From: Ophiosphaerella korrae
Lineage: Eukaryota; Ascomycota; Dothideomycetes; Pleosporales; Phaeosphaeriaceae
DNA: 64,000 bases
Direction of reading: 5' to 3'
Assembly (NCBI GenBank): GCA_028456385.1
Contig: JALNQF010000034.1
Location: forward strand, 244,291 to 308,290
Below the pieces are notes generated by a model. That model worked only from the letters and a program-made list of their open reading frames with translations, did no database searches and had not been told where the DNA came from. Within the stretch, counting starts at the first letter, position 1, and every line of letters starts with the position of its first letter. Position numbers and translations under genes: made by a program. Positions 11,841 to 22,594 of this stretch are shown one piece after another.

Positions 11841-13801
11841 CCACATTCCATACTCTGAACATCAAGGTGGATTAGAAGAAATCAGGCTAGACTTTCATTA
11901 CGATATTCAAACATGATTGGGATATGACCATGGGTTCTACCCTCATTTGGCGTATGTTATCTTGTTGGGTAAGAGAGCATGTTCATTTGGCGTTGGATAA
12001 CGTTGATACAGAGTAAGAGCGCCTCTTGTGTAACGTTTTGCATGCATTTGCGTTGCTGGATTAAATAGACGCCATGTTTGAAAGCCAGTCTGTGGGTGGC
12101 ATTTTATTGGTGCGGGAATCCCTGAACCTAAGACTATCTAAAGTAACTCTCTGCCGCTTGCGCCACTACTGGCATGTATCGTGATAGCCAAGATAAGTCA
12201 TCTCGTTTTGGGCCGGACGTGTTGAGGAGTGGAAGTACTGGGCAGATTTGTGTGTGGAGTTCATCAGCTGTGAGAGGCTGTGTTATTAGCAGCCTTGAGA
12301 TCACCAGCAACTGGAAGACTAGTTATTAGGTATCGTACTATACAACTTACCCTATAACAAGTCCACAGTGTTATGCTAGGCTTCTCATGCCTCATACAGC
12401 AACTACAGGTTAATATTCAATCTCTTCCTTGTCTAATCCCGTGGTCACAGTGAAGTTGTCATATACATATCAAGTTGTCATATACATATCAGGAACAGGA
12501 TTGATCGAAGTACAGCTAACCAGTCCCCCGCTTACAATGCTTGTTTAATGGCGAGGGAAATATATTTAAAAGTATAGATTTGTATATGGCATCATATGAA
12601 TGTATTTCAAGTCGAATCTTGAAAAGGGGTTCTCATTGACAAGTATTTATATTCCAAGGTTAGCATAAGATCAACCTACTACTAGACAGTAATATGAGTC
12701 TCACTTGACCCCATCTGGTCCCACCCTCTCATCAACCGGTAGCTGAACTAGTCAAGTAAGAAACAAAGCCAAGCAGTGATATACATTCCTTTGAGATATT
12801 CATGCAATGAGCGGACAAGCCAAACAAAAACACTACAAACAGTTTGCAAATCCACAACAGCACCTATCTAAGCTAAAAGCTTATATTCCAGGTCTCGCCC
12901 CACACAGCAAAAATCCGGAATCTGCTCAAGAAAGCACGCATAAGCCCGGGTAAGGCCGAACCCTAAACGACCCAAATTTCCATCGGCGATGACATCCATC
13001 TGCCAAAACCGCGACCAACACACCAAACACTGCGACACCTCCATCACATCGGCGCCCCTACACTCTCCGAACCCACAAAAACCCACGTTACAGAACTGGC
13101 AAGATTCAAATTTGGCATTGTGTTCTCTCTGCTCCACTATTGGTCCTGGGTTCCGTTTCGTGCTCGTGTGGTCCAACTTCGACGCACCGCATCGACGATC
13201 GCGCTACGTCGAATCCTGCTTTGACGTTTGGGCTTGGGTGCATGGCTTAGTCAATAGTGGGGTGCATTTGAAGAGCCGTATAAAAAGGCAGGTAGGCTAA
13301 ATTGGAAGGGTGGGCACTAAATTTCTAGATTTGTTGGTGCGCCCTGGGATGGTGTTTTGAGCTGAGAAGTGCTTGGTGAATAATCATTGTTGTGGTATTT
13401 AGTAGTCTTGGTTGTTATACGGGTTTTGGGGTTGGTTGATTGAGCTTTGGGTGGGGATTGTATGTTGTAGTGGGTATTCTGCGAGAGTTTGGTTTGCTGA
13501 TTGATTGATGTAGTTGTTTTGATCCCACGATATACAAGATCCCCGGCATCGAGGAAACTCACGCACAACTTTCTCGAGTAATAGCGTATTACGGGTGTTC
13601 TCGACAACAACAATGTTTGCGCGGTCAATGAGACTTACATCACAATCTCAGCTCTACCGTGACATCAGTCTAACCCATCGAAAACGGTGACGTGTGGAGT
13701 AATCGGGATTCACCAAAATTATCAAAGGATCACTTGTGAAACTTGTAACATACGAGGTTCAAATCGATAGTGCGCCAGTATTCAAAGGAGATCAGAATAA
13801 A
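11841..13801. other. 2-kb gene-free stretch
   Basis: The 3' UTR of the oxysterol-binding gene is followed by about 1.9 kb of moderately AT-rich sequence with no supported gene. A perfect tandem duplication of a 19-nt unit lies at 12453-12490. ORFs of about 100 codons on both strands near 12900-13300 and 13317-13628 look like chance frames. Confidence 0.4.
12453..12490. repeat. tandem duplication, 19-nt unit, two copies
   Basis: Two exact adjacent copies of a 19-nt AT-rich unit beginning aagttgtcat. This is typical of replication slippage in non-coding sequence. Confidence 0.85.
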
Positions 13802-14047
13802 ATGTGTACAAAAGTTACACTACGGCACGTTACCTGTCGACATCGGCACTGGGTTAAACGCAACTGTACTCGGCATCCTGACTGCGAGCTACAGACTGAG
13901 GTTGAGCGCGAAAAAGGGGGAGAATGCTGGGAGTGTGATCCAGGTCAAGCACCACCAGAGGCTCTATTCCCGGAAACAAGTGCGTGGGAGCGAGTTAAAA
14001 AGAATCCGGGGCGTAGGAGGGCGAAGGCAAAGTCGATTTTGGGTTGA
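13802..14047 (+). CDS. possible small Cys/His-rich protein, unknown
   Basis: A single-exon frame of 81 codons from the ATG at 13802, starting MCTKVTLRHVTCRHRHWVK. It has six cysteines within the first half (C2, then TCRH, NCTRHPDC and ECWECD) plus several histidines, and a basic tail. There is no signal peptide, so if real it is a small intracellular, perhaps metal-binding, protein. The same frame is open upstream to 13736 with another ATG, but the Cys-rich block begins at 13802. I do not recognise a family. The regular Cys/His spacing is the only argument for a gene, in an otherwise empty interval. Confidence 0.35.
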   Translation: MCTKVTLRHVTCRHRHWVKRNCTRHPDCELQTEVEREKGGECWECDPGQAPPEALFPETSAWERVKKNPGRRRAKAKSILG

Positions 14048-14686
14048 AATTTCTGGCTCCTTGTAGAAGCCTGATTTTGGTGTCATGGCACGCAATAGAG
14101 TGAGGTTTCGTGGTAGTGAAGCAAATTGCGGTATCCATCGTTGCTGCTCAGTATCGTTCCGTTGTGAGCATTTTGATGTCGCACAGATTATCAAGGCGAA
14201 CGTGGTGATGGAAAAAGCGTGCGTATAGTGCATCAATATGGCTACGATAGATATGCCTGGTCATGGGCACGACCCAGAAGTATTAAATATCCTACCAACT
14301 TCTCTAACCATTTACAGACTGACGTATTGCGCTTCGGTAATCAGCCTTACTCCCCACCGAAGCGTGTCACCCAATCCAGTGATGCCAACCTGCAGCAAAC
14401 CCACATGCACTCGACACCTAACACCTGCTTCATCACGCGAGGTAGGGGAGGTAGGGGAGGTAGAGGAGGTAAAGGGTAGAGGCGATGTGTACGGGAAGAG
14501 ATACAGTTGTGAAGTTGGTAGAAGGGTTGAAGAGGTAAGCTGGTGATCGTATGAGATGGGGGCAAGCTGACGATGGCAGGGCACATTCGTATGAGGAGCC
14601 GGCGTACGAGGTGTATAAAATGGAGGAGTTTTGAAGAGCATCTTGAATTCAGAGGCTGTATGTACATCCTAAGGTCATCGGCCTCG
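14048..14686. other. intergenic stretch with a G-rich repeat
   Basis: Non-coding stretch that includes the 3' UTR side of the minus-strand decarboxylase. It contains the G-rich tandem repeat listed separately. Confidence 0.4.
14440..14477 (+). repeat. G-rich 9-nt tandem repeat
   Basis: Four adjacent copies of a 9-mer: aggtagggg twice, then the variants aggtagagg and aggtaaagg. The G runs could allow a two-layer G-quadruplex on the plus strand. It lies about 210 bp downstream of the decarboxylase stop codon. Confidence 0.75.
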
Positions 14687-16195
14687 TTATGATTGGGAGC
14701 TCTCGAACATGCTCTGGAGTATACTCTGGATCAGGGGTAGATCTCTCTTTACATCTATCATCCAGTTCGAAACTGCGAATCTGCATGCAGGCTTACCACC
14801 CCATGATGTGCCACTTACGTATATCTTCCTTGTTGCCTTGATCTTCTCTACTAGGGTCTGGTTTAACCCTTCGTTCTTGGCACGGAAAAGCACAATTATA
14901 TATACATCACTTATCCTCTCATTCACAGGCCGATCAGACTTGGGAAGCAGCTCATACCCTTCACTGTTGAGAATAAAAGTGGCAATGCTTCTCGAGAGCT
15001 CGATTTGGCGTTCCAGCATGTCTCTATAACCAGACTTGCCGTATGCCAGAAGACTCGCATAGACTGGTAGTGCTCTGAATCTTCGCGAGTTTTCAATGCC
15101 AATGTTGAGAGGCGACATGATGTCGGCAGGCCCACTTGAGGCAGCCAAGTAGGCGGCATTTGGATTTTGAAAAACACGGGCAGCGATGTTACGGTGGCGA
15201 GAGAGGAAGAAGCCGCAGTCATACGGGACATTGAGGAGTTTGTGGCCATCGCCAGTTATCGAGTCAGCCAGCTCGAGACCTGCGCCTGCTTGTGTGATGG
15301 ATTGGTACTGGGGGCCTTGGAGAAGACGAGCGAAGATGCCAAAAGCGCCGTCGACATGGATCCAAGCACCATACATATCACATAAATCCCGGAGCTCTTG
15401 CATCTCGTCCAAGGTAGAGGTGGCATAGAGACCGGTGTTGACTTCCGAGGCAGACACGGCTATGATGGAGGCCGAGTTTGGTTGTTCCAGCAAGCTCTTC
15501 AAGAGCTTCATGTCGAACCTATGAGGGGCATCTTCCCGGCCAACAACGGTAATGGCAGCTCGTCCTAGGCCAAGGATGCCTGCTACCTTGCTCAGCGAGG
15601 AGTGTGGGACGGTTGTCAGTATCTGCATCTTGTCGATGCCAGCACGTCGCATGGCCTCGACGATGCCGTATTCTCCCACGCTGTTCTCTGCGTCGGTGCG
15701 ATGTGCGGAGGCTTCGGCAATGACGTATTCACGTGCACAAGCCAGGCCGAGGAGATTGCTGGCCGTTGCGCCCGTGGTGAAGGTGCGATGCGGCCATGTC
15801 TGAGGATCCAGGCCGAGCAGCTCACACAGAAGAGAGAGCGCGCGGTCTTCTATGTCGGTGGCAATTGTTTCGCTGGGGAGGTGCACCTGGACGTTTTGGT
15901 CGTAGGCGGTAACCAAGTTGTCAGCGATTGCGGCGGCGGGGGTTACGCCGCCTGTCACGAAGCCGTAGTAGTTTGGCGAGCGCGAGGCGTTCAGGGCAGG
16001 CGTCAGGTCCTGCTGGAGGTGCTTGATGGTTTCTGCAAGGCCCAGACCGTGCTGTGGGAGATTTGGAGCAAGCTGGGCCCGGGCATGCTCAAGGGCAGGC
16101 CGAGAAGGGAGGACATGATCCGGGGCGGTGGCCAACTGCAAGCTGGCAATTGCGGCGTGGAGGGCTTGGCGCTCCGGGTGGTCTGGCGTGTCCAT
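14687..16195 (-). CDS. group II PLP-dependent decarboxylase (aromatic amino acid / glutamate decarboxylase superfamily)
   Basis: Intronless, 502 residues from the ATG at 16195; the frame is open a few codons further but without an ATG. The enzyme uses pyridoxal phosphate to decarboxylate an L-amino acid. Visible: the substrate/PLP region NYYGFVTGG near residue 75, TTGATASN near 140, the PLP-stacking His in VPHSSLSK (H198), the PLP-binding Asp in IHVDGAFG (D282), and the Schiff-base Lys in DSITGDGHKLLNVPYDCG (K319). Classical members have a DGHKWLN-type motif, so the Lys context is conserved. Substrate is not decidable from sequence; tyrosine, tryptophan and glutamate-like acids are all used by relatives. 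There is no targeting peptide. It is divergent from the Fig1 gene, with about 550 bp between starts. Confidence 0.88.
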   Translation of the reverse strand: MDTPDHPERQALHAAIASLQLATAPDHVLPSRPALEHARAQLAPNLPQHGLGLAETIKHLQQDLTPALNASRSPNYYGFVTGGVTPAAAIADNLVTAYDQNVQVHLPSETIATDIEDRALSLLCELLGLDPQTWPHRTFTTGATASNLLGLACAREYVIAEASAHRTDAENSVGEYGIVEAMRRAGIDKMQILTTVPHSSLSKVAGILGLGRAAITVVGREDAPHRFDMKLLKSLLEQPNSASIIAVSASEVNTGLYATSTLDEMQELRDLCDMYGAWIHVDGAFGIFARLLQGPQYQSITQAGAGLELADSITGDGHKLLNVPYDCGFFLSRHRNIAARVFQNPNAAYLAASSGPADIMSPLNIGIENSRRFRALPVYASLLAYGKSGYRDMLERQIELSRSIATFILNSEGYELLPKSDRPVNERISDVYIIVLFRAKNEGLNQTLVEKIKATRKIYVSGTSWGGKPACRFAVSNWMIDVKRDLPLIQSILQSMFESSQS

Positions 16196-16746
16196 TGCCC
16201 TGGCTGCCACGTCAAAGACACAAACAACGAGGCTGGGAACAATGCGTGGGATAATGGGCTGCGGCTAATGCAGGAACAACTGGGCCCGGGAGCTGGGGCA
16301 CAGGGCGCGGATTGGGTGGCTGGGCCATGACGCTGTGCGGCGCGTTGCTAGGCGACGCTGTGTTTGGTCCAGCCATCTCTCTCCCGCCCAGCCACCCACC
16401 AACCTCATCATTTTCCACAAGACCAAAACTATTTGGCCCTGCAGCCAGAAGACGCTGAGAGAGACACATTCCAAGCTACCCCCCTTCATCCCAACCATTA
16501 TCGTAGCGCTCGTCGCAAACAGGAGACATCTGACAATTCTTCGTCGCAGTTTACATTCCGTCCCAAGCCGCAAGAGCTGCCCACGCCGGCCGCGACCGCA
16601 TTCCTCAGCCAGCGAGACAATCCTCGGCCTTCTGCTGCGTGGCACGTCTTCGGCTCGAGCCCGAGTGCATTCCGCCGCATCCCTCTCCCCGCCCCTGAGG
16701 GCGCTGGGATTCCAACACCCATTCCACATCGAATCGCTCACATCGC

Positions 16747-17622
16747 ATGGCAAGCATGCAGTTCGCCGTCGTCAGCATGCAACGGTTGATACCGTTTCTC
16801 GGTTTCCACCACGTGTTGATGATATTGATAGCAGTAGCCATCATTCTACTCTGTAAGTCGAGCCTTGACACCCAACACGATGCGCACGCGCACAGCGACT
16901 AACACGGCCCAGCACTATTGCTAGCAGGATGCTCCTCAACCTCGCCCCTAATCCCCGGCATCTTCCTCATCTCGCTATGGTACGAAAAATACACGCCAAC
17001 CTACTCCACCGAGCAAGTCGACCCCGGCGTCACACAAGCCATCGCAAACATTGTTGGCAAAGCACAGCTTGGCGTGCGTGTCGGCTACTTCGGCATCTGC
17101 ATCAACAGAGATGGAGGTGGCTACATTTGCTCTAACAACGCCACCGCCCTTGTCGACAACCTGTCAGTCGACCAGGATCCGCTGAATCTCGTCTGGGTCG
17201 CTTCCACCTTCAAGGACGCCGTCGTCTTCCCCTACCTCCTCATCGTGGCCATCATCCTCGCCTTCTTCACCTTTGTCCTCCTTGCCACTTTCCCAGGCTG
17301 GCACGAGGAACACGACTCGCGCACCGGCTCCGATGTTGATGTCAAGCCTTTCCCATCAAGACCCGTATCGCAAGTCGCCCTGGCTCTTATCTTCATCGCA
17401 TCCATCTTCGTCCTTGTCTCTGTACTATGGCAACATACAGCATCAGTAGCCGCCGCGACAATAGCCCAAGACATGGGGAACGGCAGCGTCAAGTCAGGAG
17501 TAGGGACTTCAGCCATGGTGCTCGGCTGGTTCGGCTTCGTTCTGCTCATAATAGTAACCATTGGGTTACTAGTCATGATACTCAGCATCGTTATCCTCGA
17601 CCGCTTGACTGACCACGACTAA
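16747..17622 (+). CDS. Fig1-family membrane protein (Ca2+ influx / membrane fusion)
   Basis: Two exons, 16747-16852 and 16913-17622, giving 271 residues. In yeast and filamentous fungi Fig1 acts in low-affinity calcium uptake and cell fusion during mating. Visible: an N-terminal membrane segment running through MILIAVAIILLSLLLAGCSS, a large non-cytosolic loop with the Fig1 motif GYFGICINRDGGGYIC, then three further hydrophobic segments (around residues 135-160, 190-210 and 235-260) and a short charged C-terminus. The four-helix, claudin-like layout matches the family. The start at 16747 is chosen because it supplies the first helix; a second ATG three codons later would serve equally well. 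Confidence 0.88.
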
Positions 17623-18594
17623 GCGGACGATGCGATGAATCTGAATGGACAGGTTTTATTTCTTGTTTGATGAGAATGTATTTTTGCGCCGAGCGTACTT
17701 GGCTTCTTCACTTCTGCCCGGATCGATTACATACCCCTTATTGGCGACACAGCAGCTTGCTGCCCAGAACGACATATTGGCATACTCGGCGTTGGTTAAT
17801 GATATTGCATACGAAATAGAGAAAGCCGCGACTATCGCGGCGGAGGGGGACTGAGCCAGGATTGAATAGTTGAGATGACTCTCAAGCAGGAAGTAACGTA
17901 TTGAAGGACTATATCTATGTAGCAAACGAAGAAAACAATGAAATAATAATATAAACAATGAACTAATTGCCAAAAGTGTGTGACGTTGAATAATGACAAG
18001 GATGAATGAGTGCCACGCAAAGTACCTGGATGGTGTTTCAATGCAAAACGGCTGAATCCCTGGATGACTACAGTAGTGCGCCACATGCTCAGGCACCATC
18101 CACGTGCATGGAAACACAGCCATGGCATGCGCATCTGACTGGGCACAGCCCGACCGATCATCATCACTTGCTGATAGCTGCTGGGTCAGACATGGCCCTG
18201 TGTGGCTAGCTGAGCGGTGATGCCTCGAGCTGAGGCCGGAGTGGCTGAGGCCATCGACCCTTTCATTCATGTCAAATACACCATCCCAACCCTCTTCATC
18301 GGCCATTCCGTCCTCTCTTCCTTTCCCTGCAGATTTGCCAGCCATTCAATTCGCTGCGAGGACATCTCTGCCCATCTCTGCCCATCTCCGTTCTATATCC
18401 GGCGGCCAATACTTGCGACTAGGCCGTCTACCTTCCACATCAAGTAGGAGGGGGTACTCGACAGACGAATCACGACGCGCAACGTGAAAGCGTGCAATCA
18501 AGACTTGCTGCTGCGGGTCAGGATCGATCCGTAAAGCTTGTTAAGCTTGTCTTGCTCTCTTGCTCAAAGTGGGAAGTGAGATAGCACAGTGGAT
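17623..18594. other. intergenic region Fig1 gene to RNase T2
   Basis: About 1 kb. It contains the Fig1 3' UTR, where short ORFs on both strands around 17645-18345 show no protein-like features. A short direct repeat of gcccatctct lies near 18370-18388. Nothing coding is supported. Confidence 0.4.
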
Positions 18595-20005
18595 ATGCCC
18601 GCCATGCTGGAACCATGGCTCCAGGCTGCGAAGGACGGGGTACAAAGCGCGGCAGCTTCCCTCCAGTCTGTCGCTCCACAGACGGCAGACGCCATGCCTT
18701 CTCTTCGAACACTTAGCAAGCTAGCTTTTGGCGGTGCCCAGGTGATTCTGGGTGGTGGACAGGGCGTGGTGGGCGGCTTCGTCCAGAGCTGCGAATCACC
18801 CCAGCTCAGCTGCCACAACACGACCATTGTCGAAAACCTATGCTGCTTCAATGCCCCCGGTGGCCAGCTTCTGCAGACACAGTTCTGGGACACAAACCCA
18901 CCCACTGGACCAAAAGATAGCTGGACCCTCCACGGCTTATGGTACATCCTACCCATCCTACCCATCCTACCCAGCCCAACCCCCTCCAGAACCCATACTG
19001 ACCAACTCCAGGCCCGACCGCTGCGATGGCACCTACGAAGCCAACTGCGACCCGTCCCGCGCCTACACCAACATCTCCGCGATCCTCACTTCCTTCAAGG
19101 CCAACGATCTCCTCTCTTACATGTCCACGTACTGGAAAGACTACAAGGGCGACGACAACTCCTTCTGGTACCACGAATGGGGCAAGCACGGCACCTGCAT
19201 CTCCACCCTCCAACCCAAGTGCTATTCAGACTACAAACCCACCGAAGAAGTCGTCGACTACTTCCAAAAAGCCGTCGACCTGTTCAAACAGCTGCCCAGC
19301 TACACCTGGCTCGCAGCCGCAAACATTGTCCCCAGCACTTCGGCCACGTACACATTTGCCCAGATCCAAGACGCGCTCGCGGCGAAGCGGCCCGGCGTGC
19401 AGGTCACACTGGGGTGCAAGAGCGGCGTGCTCAACGAGATATGGTACCACTACGATGTCCGCGGCTCGTTGCAGCACGGCGACTTTGTCCCCACGAATCC
19501 TGACGGCACCAAATCAACCTGTCCGCAGTCTGGCATTCGCTATCTGCCTAAGAAAGGGACGACACCGCCGCTACCCCCAGGTACGACGACGAAGACGACG
19601 ACAGTAGTGAGCACCGGTGCCCCCGCCCCAACGGCTGCGCCGGGCACGCCATTCAGTGGGCGCGGGTTTCTGAATGTTGTGTTGGATGGGGCGAATACAG
19701 GGTGTATTATTGGCAAGGGAACCTGGTATTCCACGGGGACGTGTGCCACGTTTACAGCGAGTAGTGTAGATGGTGGGTTCACGTTGAGTTCGTCCAAGGG
19801 CCAATGTGGCATTGTTGGGGGCGCGTTGACGTGTGGTGAAAGCGTGACGACTGGCACGGGGTTTGCAAGTGTCGATGGGGATCTGGCCGTTGGGGGGAAT
19901 CGGAACTGGAGCGCGGATAAGGTTGCAACGGGAAGTGTACAGGAGGTGGTGTATGCGGGCGGGGATCATAAGCAGACATTCAGTATTCAGTGGCAGGGTG
20001 TCTAG
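18595..20005 (+). CDS. ribonuclease T2 with C-terminal extension (Rny1-like)
   Basis: Two exons, 18595-18941 and 19012-20005, giving 446 residues. RNase T2 enzymes cleave single-stranded RNA through 2',3'-cyclic phosphates, usually outside the cell or in the vacuole. Visible: catalytic site 1 SWTLHGLWPD with H113, created exactly by splicing; catalytic site 2 FWYHEWGKHGTC with H170, E171 and H175; several cysteines for disulfides; a Thr/Pro-rich linker (TTTKTTTVV); and a C-terminal domain of about 110 residues as in yeast Rny1. The N-terminus is unusual: from the first ATG there is no leading hydrophobic segment. Starting at the internal ATG at 18694 gives MPSLRTLSKLAFGGAQVILG, a weak signal-peptide-like sequence, so the true start is open. 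The single intron contains a cctacccat repeat. Confidence 0.9.
18943..18973 (+). repeat. 9-nt repeat inside the RNase T2 intron
   Basis: About three copies of the 9-mer catcctacc in tandem occupy the first half of the 70-nt intron. This kind of repeat lets intron length vary between strains without affecting the protein. Confidence 0.7.
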
Positions 20006-20338
20006 AACATGTCGCGCTTCTTGTATCATAAATGAATGGAGAAATGTGATTGGATATGCGTGTTATATGCCAGGTTATATTTTGGTTTGGCGTATTCCAG
20101 CTGATTATTCTGCCCAGCTGCACAGGTCCAATCAAATGCCTGGTTGAACGCGATCGATGGTTGAGCAACGACCCACAAGCTTTTCATCTCCATCTCTATC
20201 TTCCTCCAAGGTATAATAATACTCATGTGACCTCATGATGCGTAAAGAGTCATGTTGAAATATGCCGACCTGTGTCCCTTTTGTTGAACCCCACCCAAGA
20301 ACTCCATTTGCGCCAACGAACGAAGAGAAGGAGGAAGT
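20006..20338. other. short convergent intergenic region
   Basis: The 3' ends of RNase T2 (plus) and serine hydroxymethyltransferase (minus) face each other over about 330 bp. Nothing else is seen. Confidence 0.4.
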
Positions 20339-21920
20339 TTAAATGGGAAGAGGGAAAGTTACCGCCCAGGCCGCAATCTCCTTCTTCAGACGGTTAATCT
20401 CGTCAACCTCACCGCTTGCCACCTTCGTCTTGAAGTCCTTGAGTTTGTTGTTCTCCTTGGGTAGTTCGCCCTGGACTTGCTTGCACAGCTTGATGCAGGC
20501 ATCAATATAACCAGCAATCTTCTTAAAGTCCTCCTCGCCTAGGCCTCTTGAAGTCATGGCAGGTGCTCCGATACGGATACCCATGGGTGTCAGTGCCGAC
20601 TTGTCGCCGGGTGTGGTGTTCTTGTTGCATGCAATATTGACCTGCTCAAGGACCGCCTCGACACGAGCGCCGTCGAGGGCGAATGGCTTGAGATCGAGAA
20701 GAACCATGTGGTTATCTGTGCCATTGGTGACAAGCGTGAAGCCGAGCTCCTTGAAAGCGACCTCGAGGGCCTTGGCGTTCTTGATGACTTGCTGCTGGTA
20801 CAACTTGAAGTCTTCAGTTTGGGCCTGCTTGAGTGCCACAGCAAGTGCAGTGATGGTGTGGTTGTGTGGTCCACCCTGGTGACCTGGGAAAACGGAGAAG
20901 TTGATGGGCCCTTCAAGATCATAGAGTATCTCCTTGCCTGTCTTAGCATCCGTCTTTCGTACGCCCTTGCGGAAGAAGATCATAGCACCACGAGGTCCAC
21001 GGAGGGATTTGTGGGTGGTGGTGGTGACAATGTCACAGTAAGGGAAAGGGGACTTGTTAACGCCAGCAGCGATGAGGCCCGAGATATGTGCCATATCCAT
21101 CATGAGGTAGCATCCGACTTTGTCGGCGATTTCGCGCATGCGGGCATAGTCGATCTCACGGCAATAGGCGGAAGTACCAGCAACAAGGACCTTAGGGCGG
21201 TACATGAGGGCATTTTGCTCGAGCTGGTCGTAGTCGATGAGGCCGGTGTCAAGGTTTACACGGTAGGGGAAGGTCTCGAAGTAGGTGGAAACAGCCGAGA
21301 TTCTGCAGCATGTAAGCACTCGTTGATACAAGATGTTGAGCAAGATGTACGGACTTCCTCTGTGGTGTTTGGTATCCATGGCTCAAATGTCCTCCGTGGG
21401 GCAAATCAAGACCCATGAGCCTCTCATGTGGCCTCATGATAGCCTGGTAGACCTGCAGATTGGCCGGGCTGCCGCTCAAGCACTGCACATTGACACCCCA
21501 CTTCTCCGCGTCTAGGCCGAATGCCCCGAGCGCACGCTTCTGGCATAGCAGCTCAATGGCGTCAATGTGCTCGTTGCCGCCATAGTAGCGGGCGCCGGGG
21601 TAACCCTCGGAGTACTTGTTGGACATGGGCGAGCCAAGAGCATCGAAGACAGCACGCGACGTCACATTCTCCGAAGCAATGAGGAGAATTGACTCACGCT
21701 GGCGCTGGATCTCCTTCTCCTGTTGCACGTGTTAGCGTGGGCCCATGGATATGTTGTGGTCACCAACGTCATCGCCTTACCATGATCTGAGCAACCTCAT
21801 TATCCGTGTCCACCAAGGACTTTTCCATCAGCTGCCGTGAGTCAGTATCATGCTCATCTTCTTTGTTAGACGTGGGGGTCATACGTCCTTGTGGGACTCG
21901 GGAAGCGCGTAGGAAGACAT
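20339..21920 (-). CDS. serine hydroxymethyltransferase, cytosolic form
   Basis: Four exons on the minus strand: 21920-21885, 21831-21781, 21719-21355 and 21302-20339, giving 471 residues. The enzyme converts serine and tetrahydrofolate to glycine and 5,10-methylene-tetrahydrofolate using PLP, feeding one-carbon metabolism. Visible: [15 protein letters not shown], the [16 protein letters not shown] block, the folate/PLP region [19 protein letters not shown], and the PLP lysine in [14 protein letters not shown] (K249). The N-terminus [12 protein letters not shown] has no targeting sequence, so this is the cytosolic (yeast Shm2-like) enzyme. The third intron uses a GTCCGT donor, which is unusual, but the joined product reads [14 protein letters not shown] exactly as the family requires. 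Confidence 0.96.
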
Positions 21921-21938
21921 GATGGCTTCAATTGACGG

Positions 21939-22015
21939 GGAGAGAGAAAGAAAAGCAGAGGAAGAAAAGAGAGAGAAAAGGATTGGGGTTGGTTGGGAGA
22001 GGGAGAGGGAGAGGA
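21939..22015 (-). promoter_or_regulatory. pyrimidine tract upstream of serine hydroxymethyltransferase
   Basis: Directly upstream of the ATG at 21920, the minus strand is almost pure C and T for about 75 nt (the plus strand shows runs of gagaga and gggaga). CT-rich tracts next to the start are typical of highly expressed fungal housekeeping genes and often mark the transcription start. Confidence 0.5.
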
Positions 22016-22594
22016 CCCGAGAGAATTTAACTGTTCCACTACTCCTCATCTCAATCACCCCTCCCTCCAATCGACTTTTTTGCGGAAAGCCTCGGCGCTA
22101 GGCTTGTTTGGGAAACATGCTATCCTTAACTTTTCGCCGGTCTTCGGACTCCGACGCGTGATGTCTGATGGCTCATCTGGTCCTGTACAGGCCGCATTTC
22201 CTGCTCCTCAATCTTCCGGTAAGCTTCTAGCCTACTGGAGTGTCATGTTGTATTGGACGGGTTGCTTGTCTGTATAAGGTGCTCAGGGTCGTCGCCGTCT
22301 GCCCTCGTCTCCGTTCCTGCTTTCCCCGCCCTCGCCATTGCGCGGCTTTGTTCCAGAGAGGGCAAAGCGTGCCTGGCAGCGCTCATGCACCACACAACCA
22401 TACAGGCACCCAACATTAGAAATTGACTTGAATTATACTGTTTTGGGTTGTTGTATTCCTCATTACTCAATATTCAGGCCCCAGGCGAACTATCATACCC
22501 CTTCGTAATCATGTCAGACGATGCTATCATGGAATCTAGTCGCAACTCCAAACACCATGCCCAACCCCAATCTAATGCACGTCCCATCACTCCA
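22016..22594. other. intergenic region between serine hydroxymethyltransferase and SMC4
   Basis: Contains the promoter of the minus-strand hydroxymethyltransferase gene and the 3' UTR of SMC4. A short plus-strand frame from the ATG at 22148 (MSDGSSGPVQAAF) ends at a possible donor, but no convincing continuation was found, so I do not call a gene. Confidence 0.35.

Noticed and set aside
13735..13775. ggttcaaatcg resembling a tRNA B box
   Set aside because: No acceptor stem, no A box at the right distance and no pairing T stem could be drawn.
15602..16330. 242-codon plus-strand frame opposite the decarboxylase
   Set aside because: A shadow frame of the real minus-strand coding sequence.
22148..22511. 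Possible small spliced gene upstream of serine hydroxymethyltransferase
   Set aside because: It would need a 270-nt intron and gives a 38-residue product without features.
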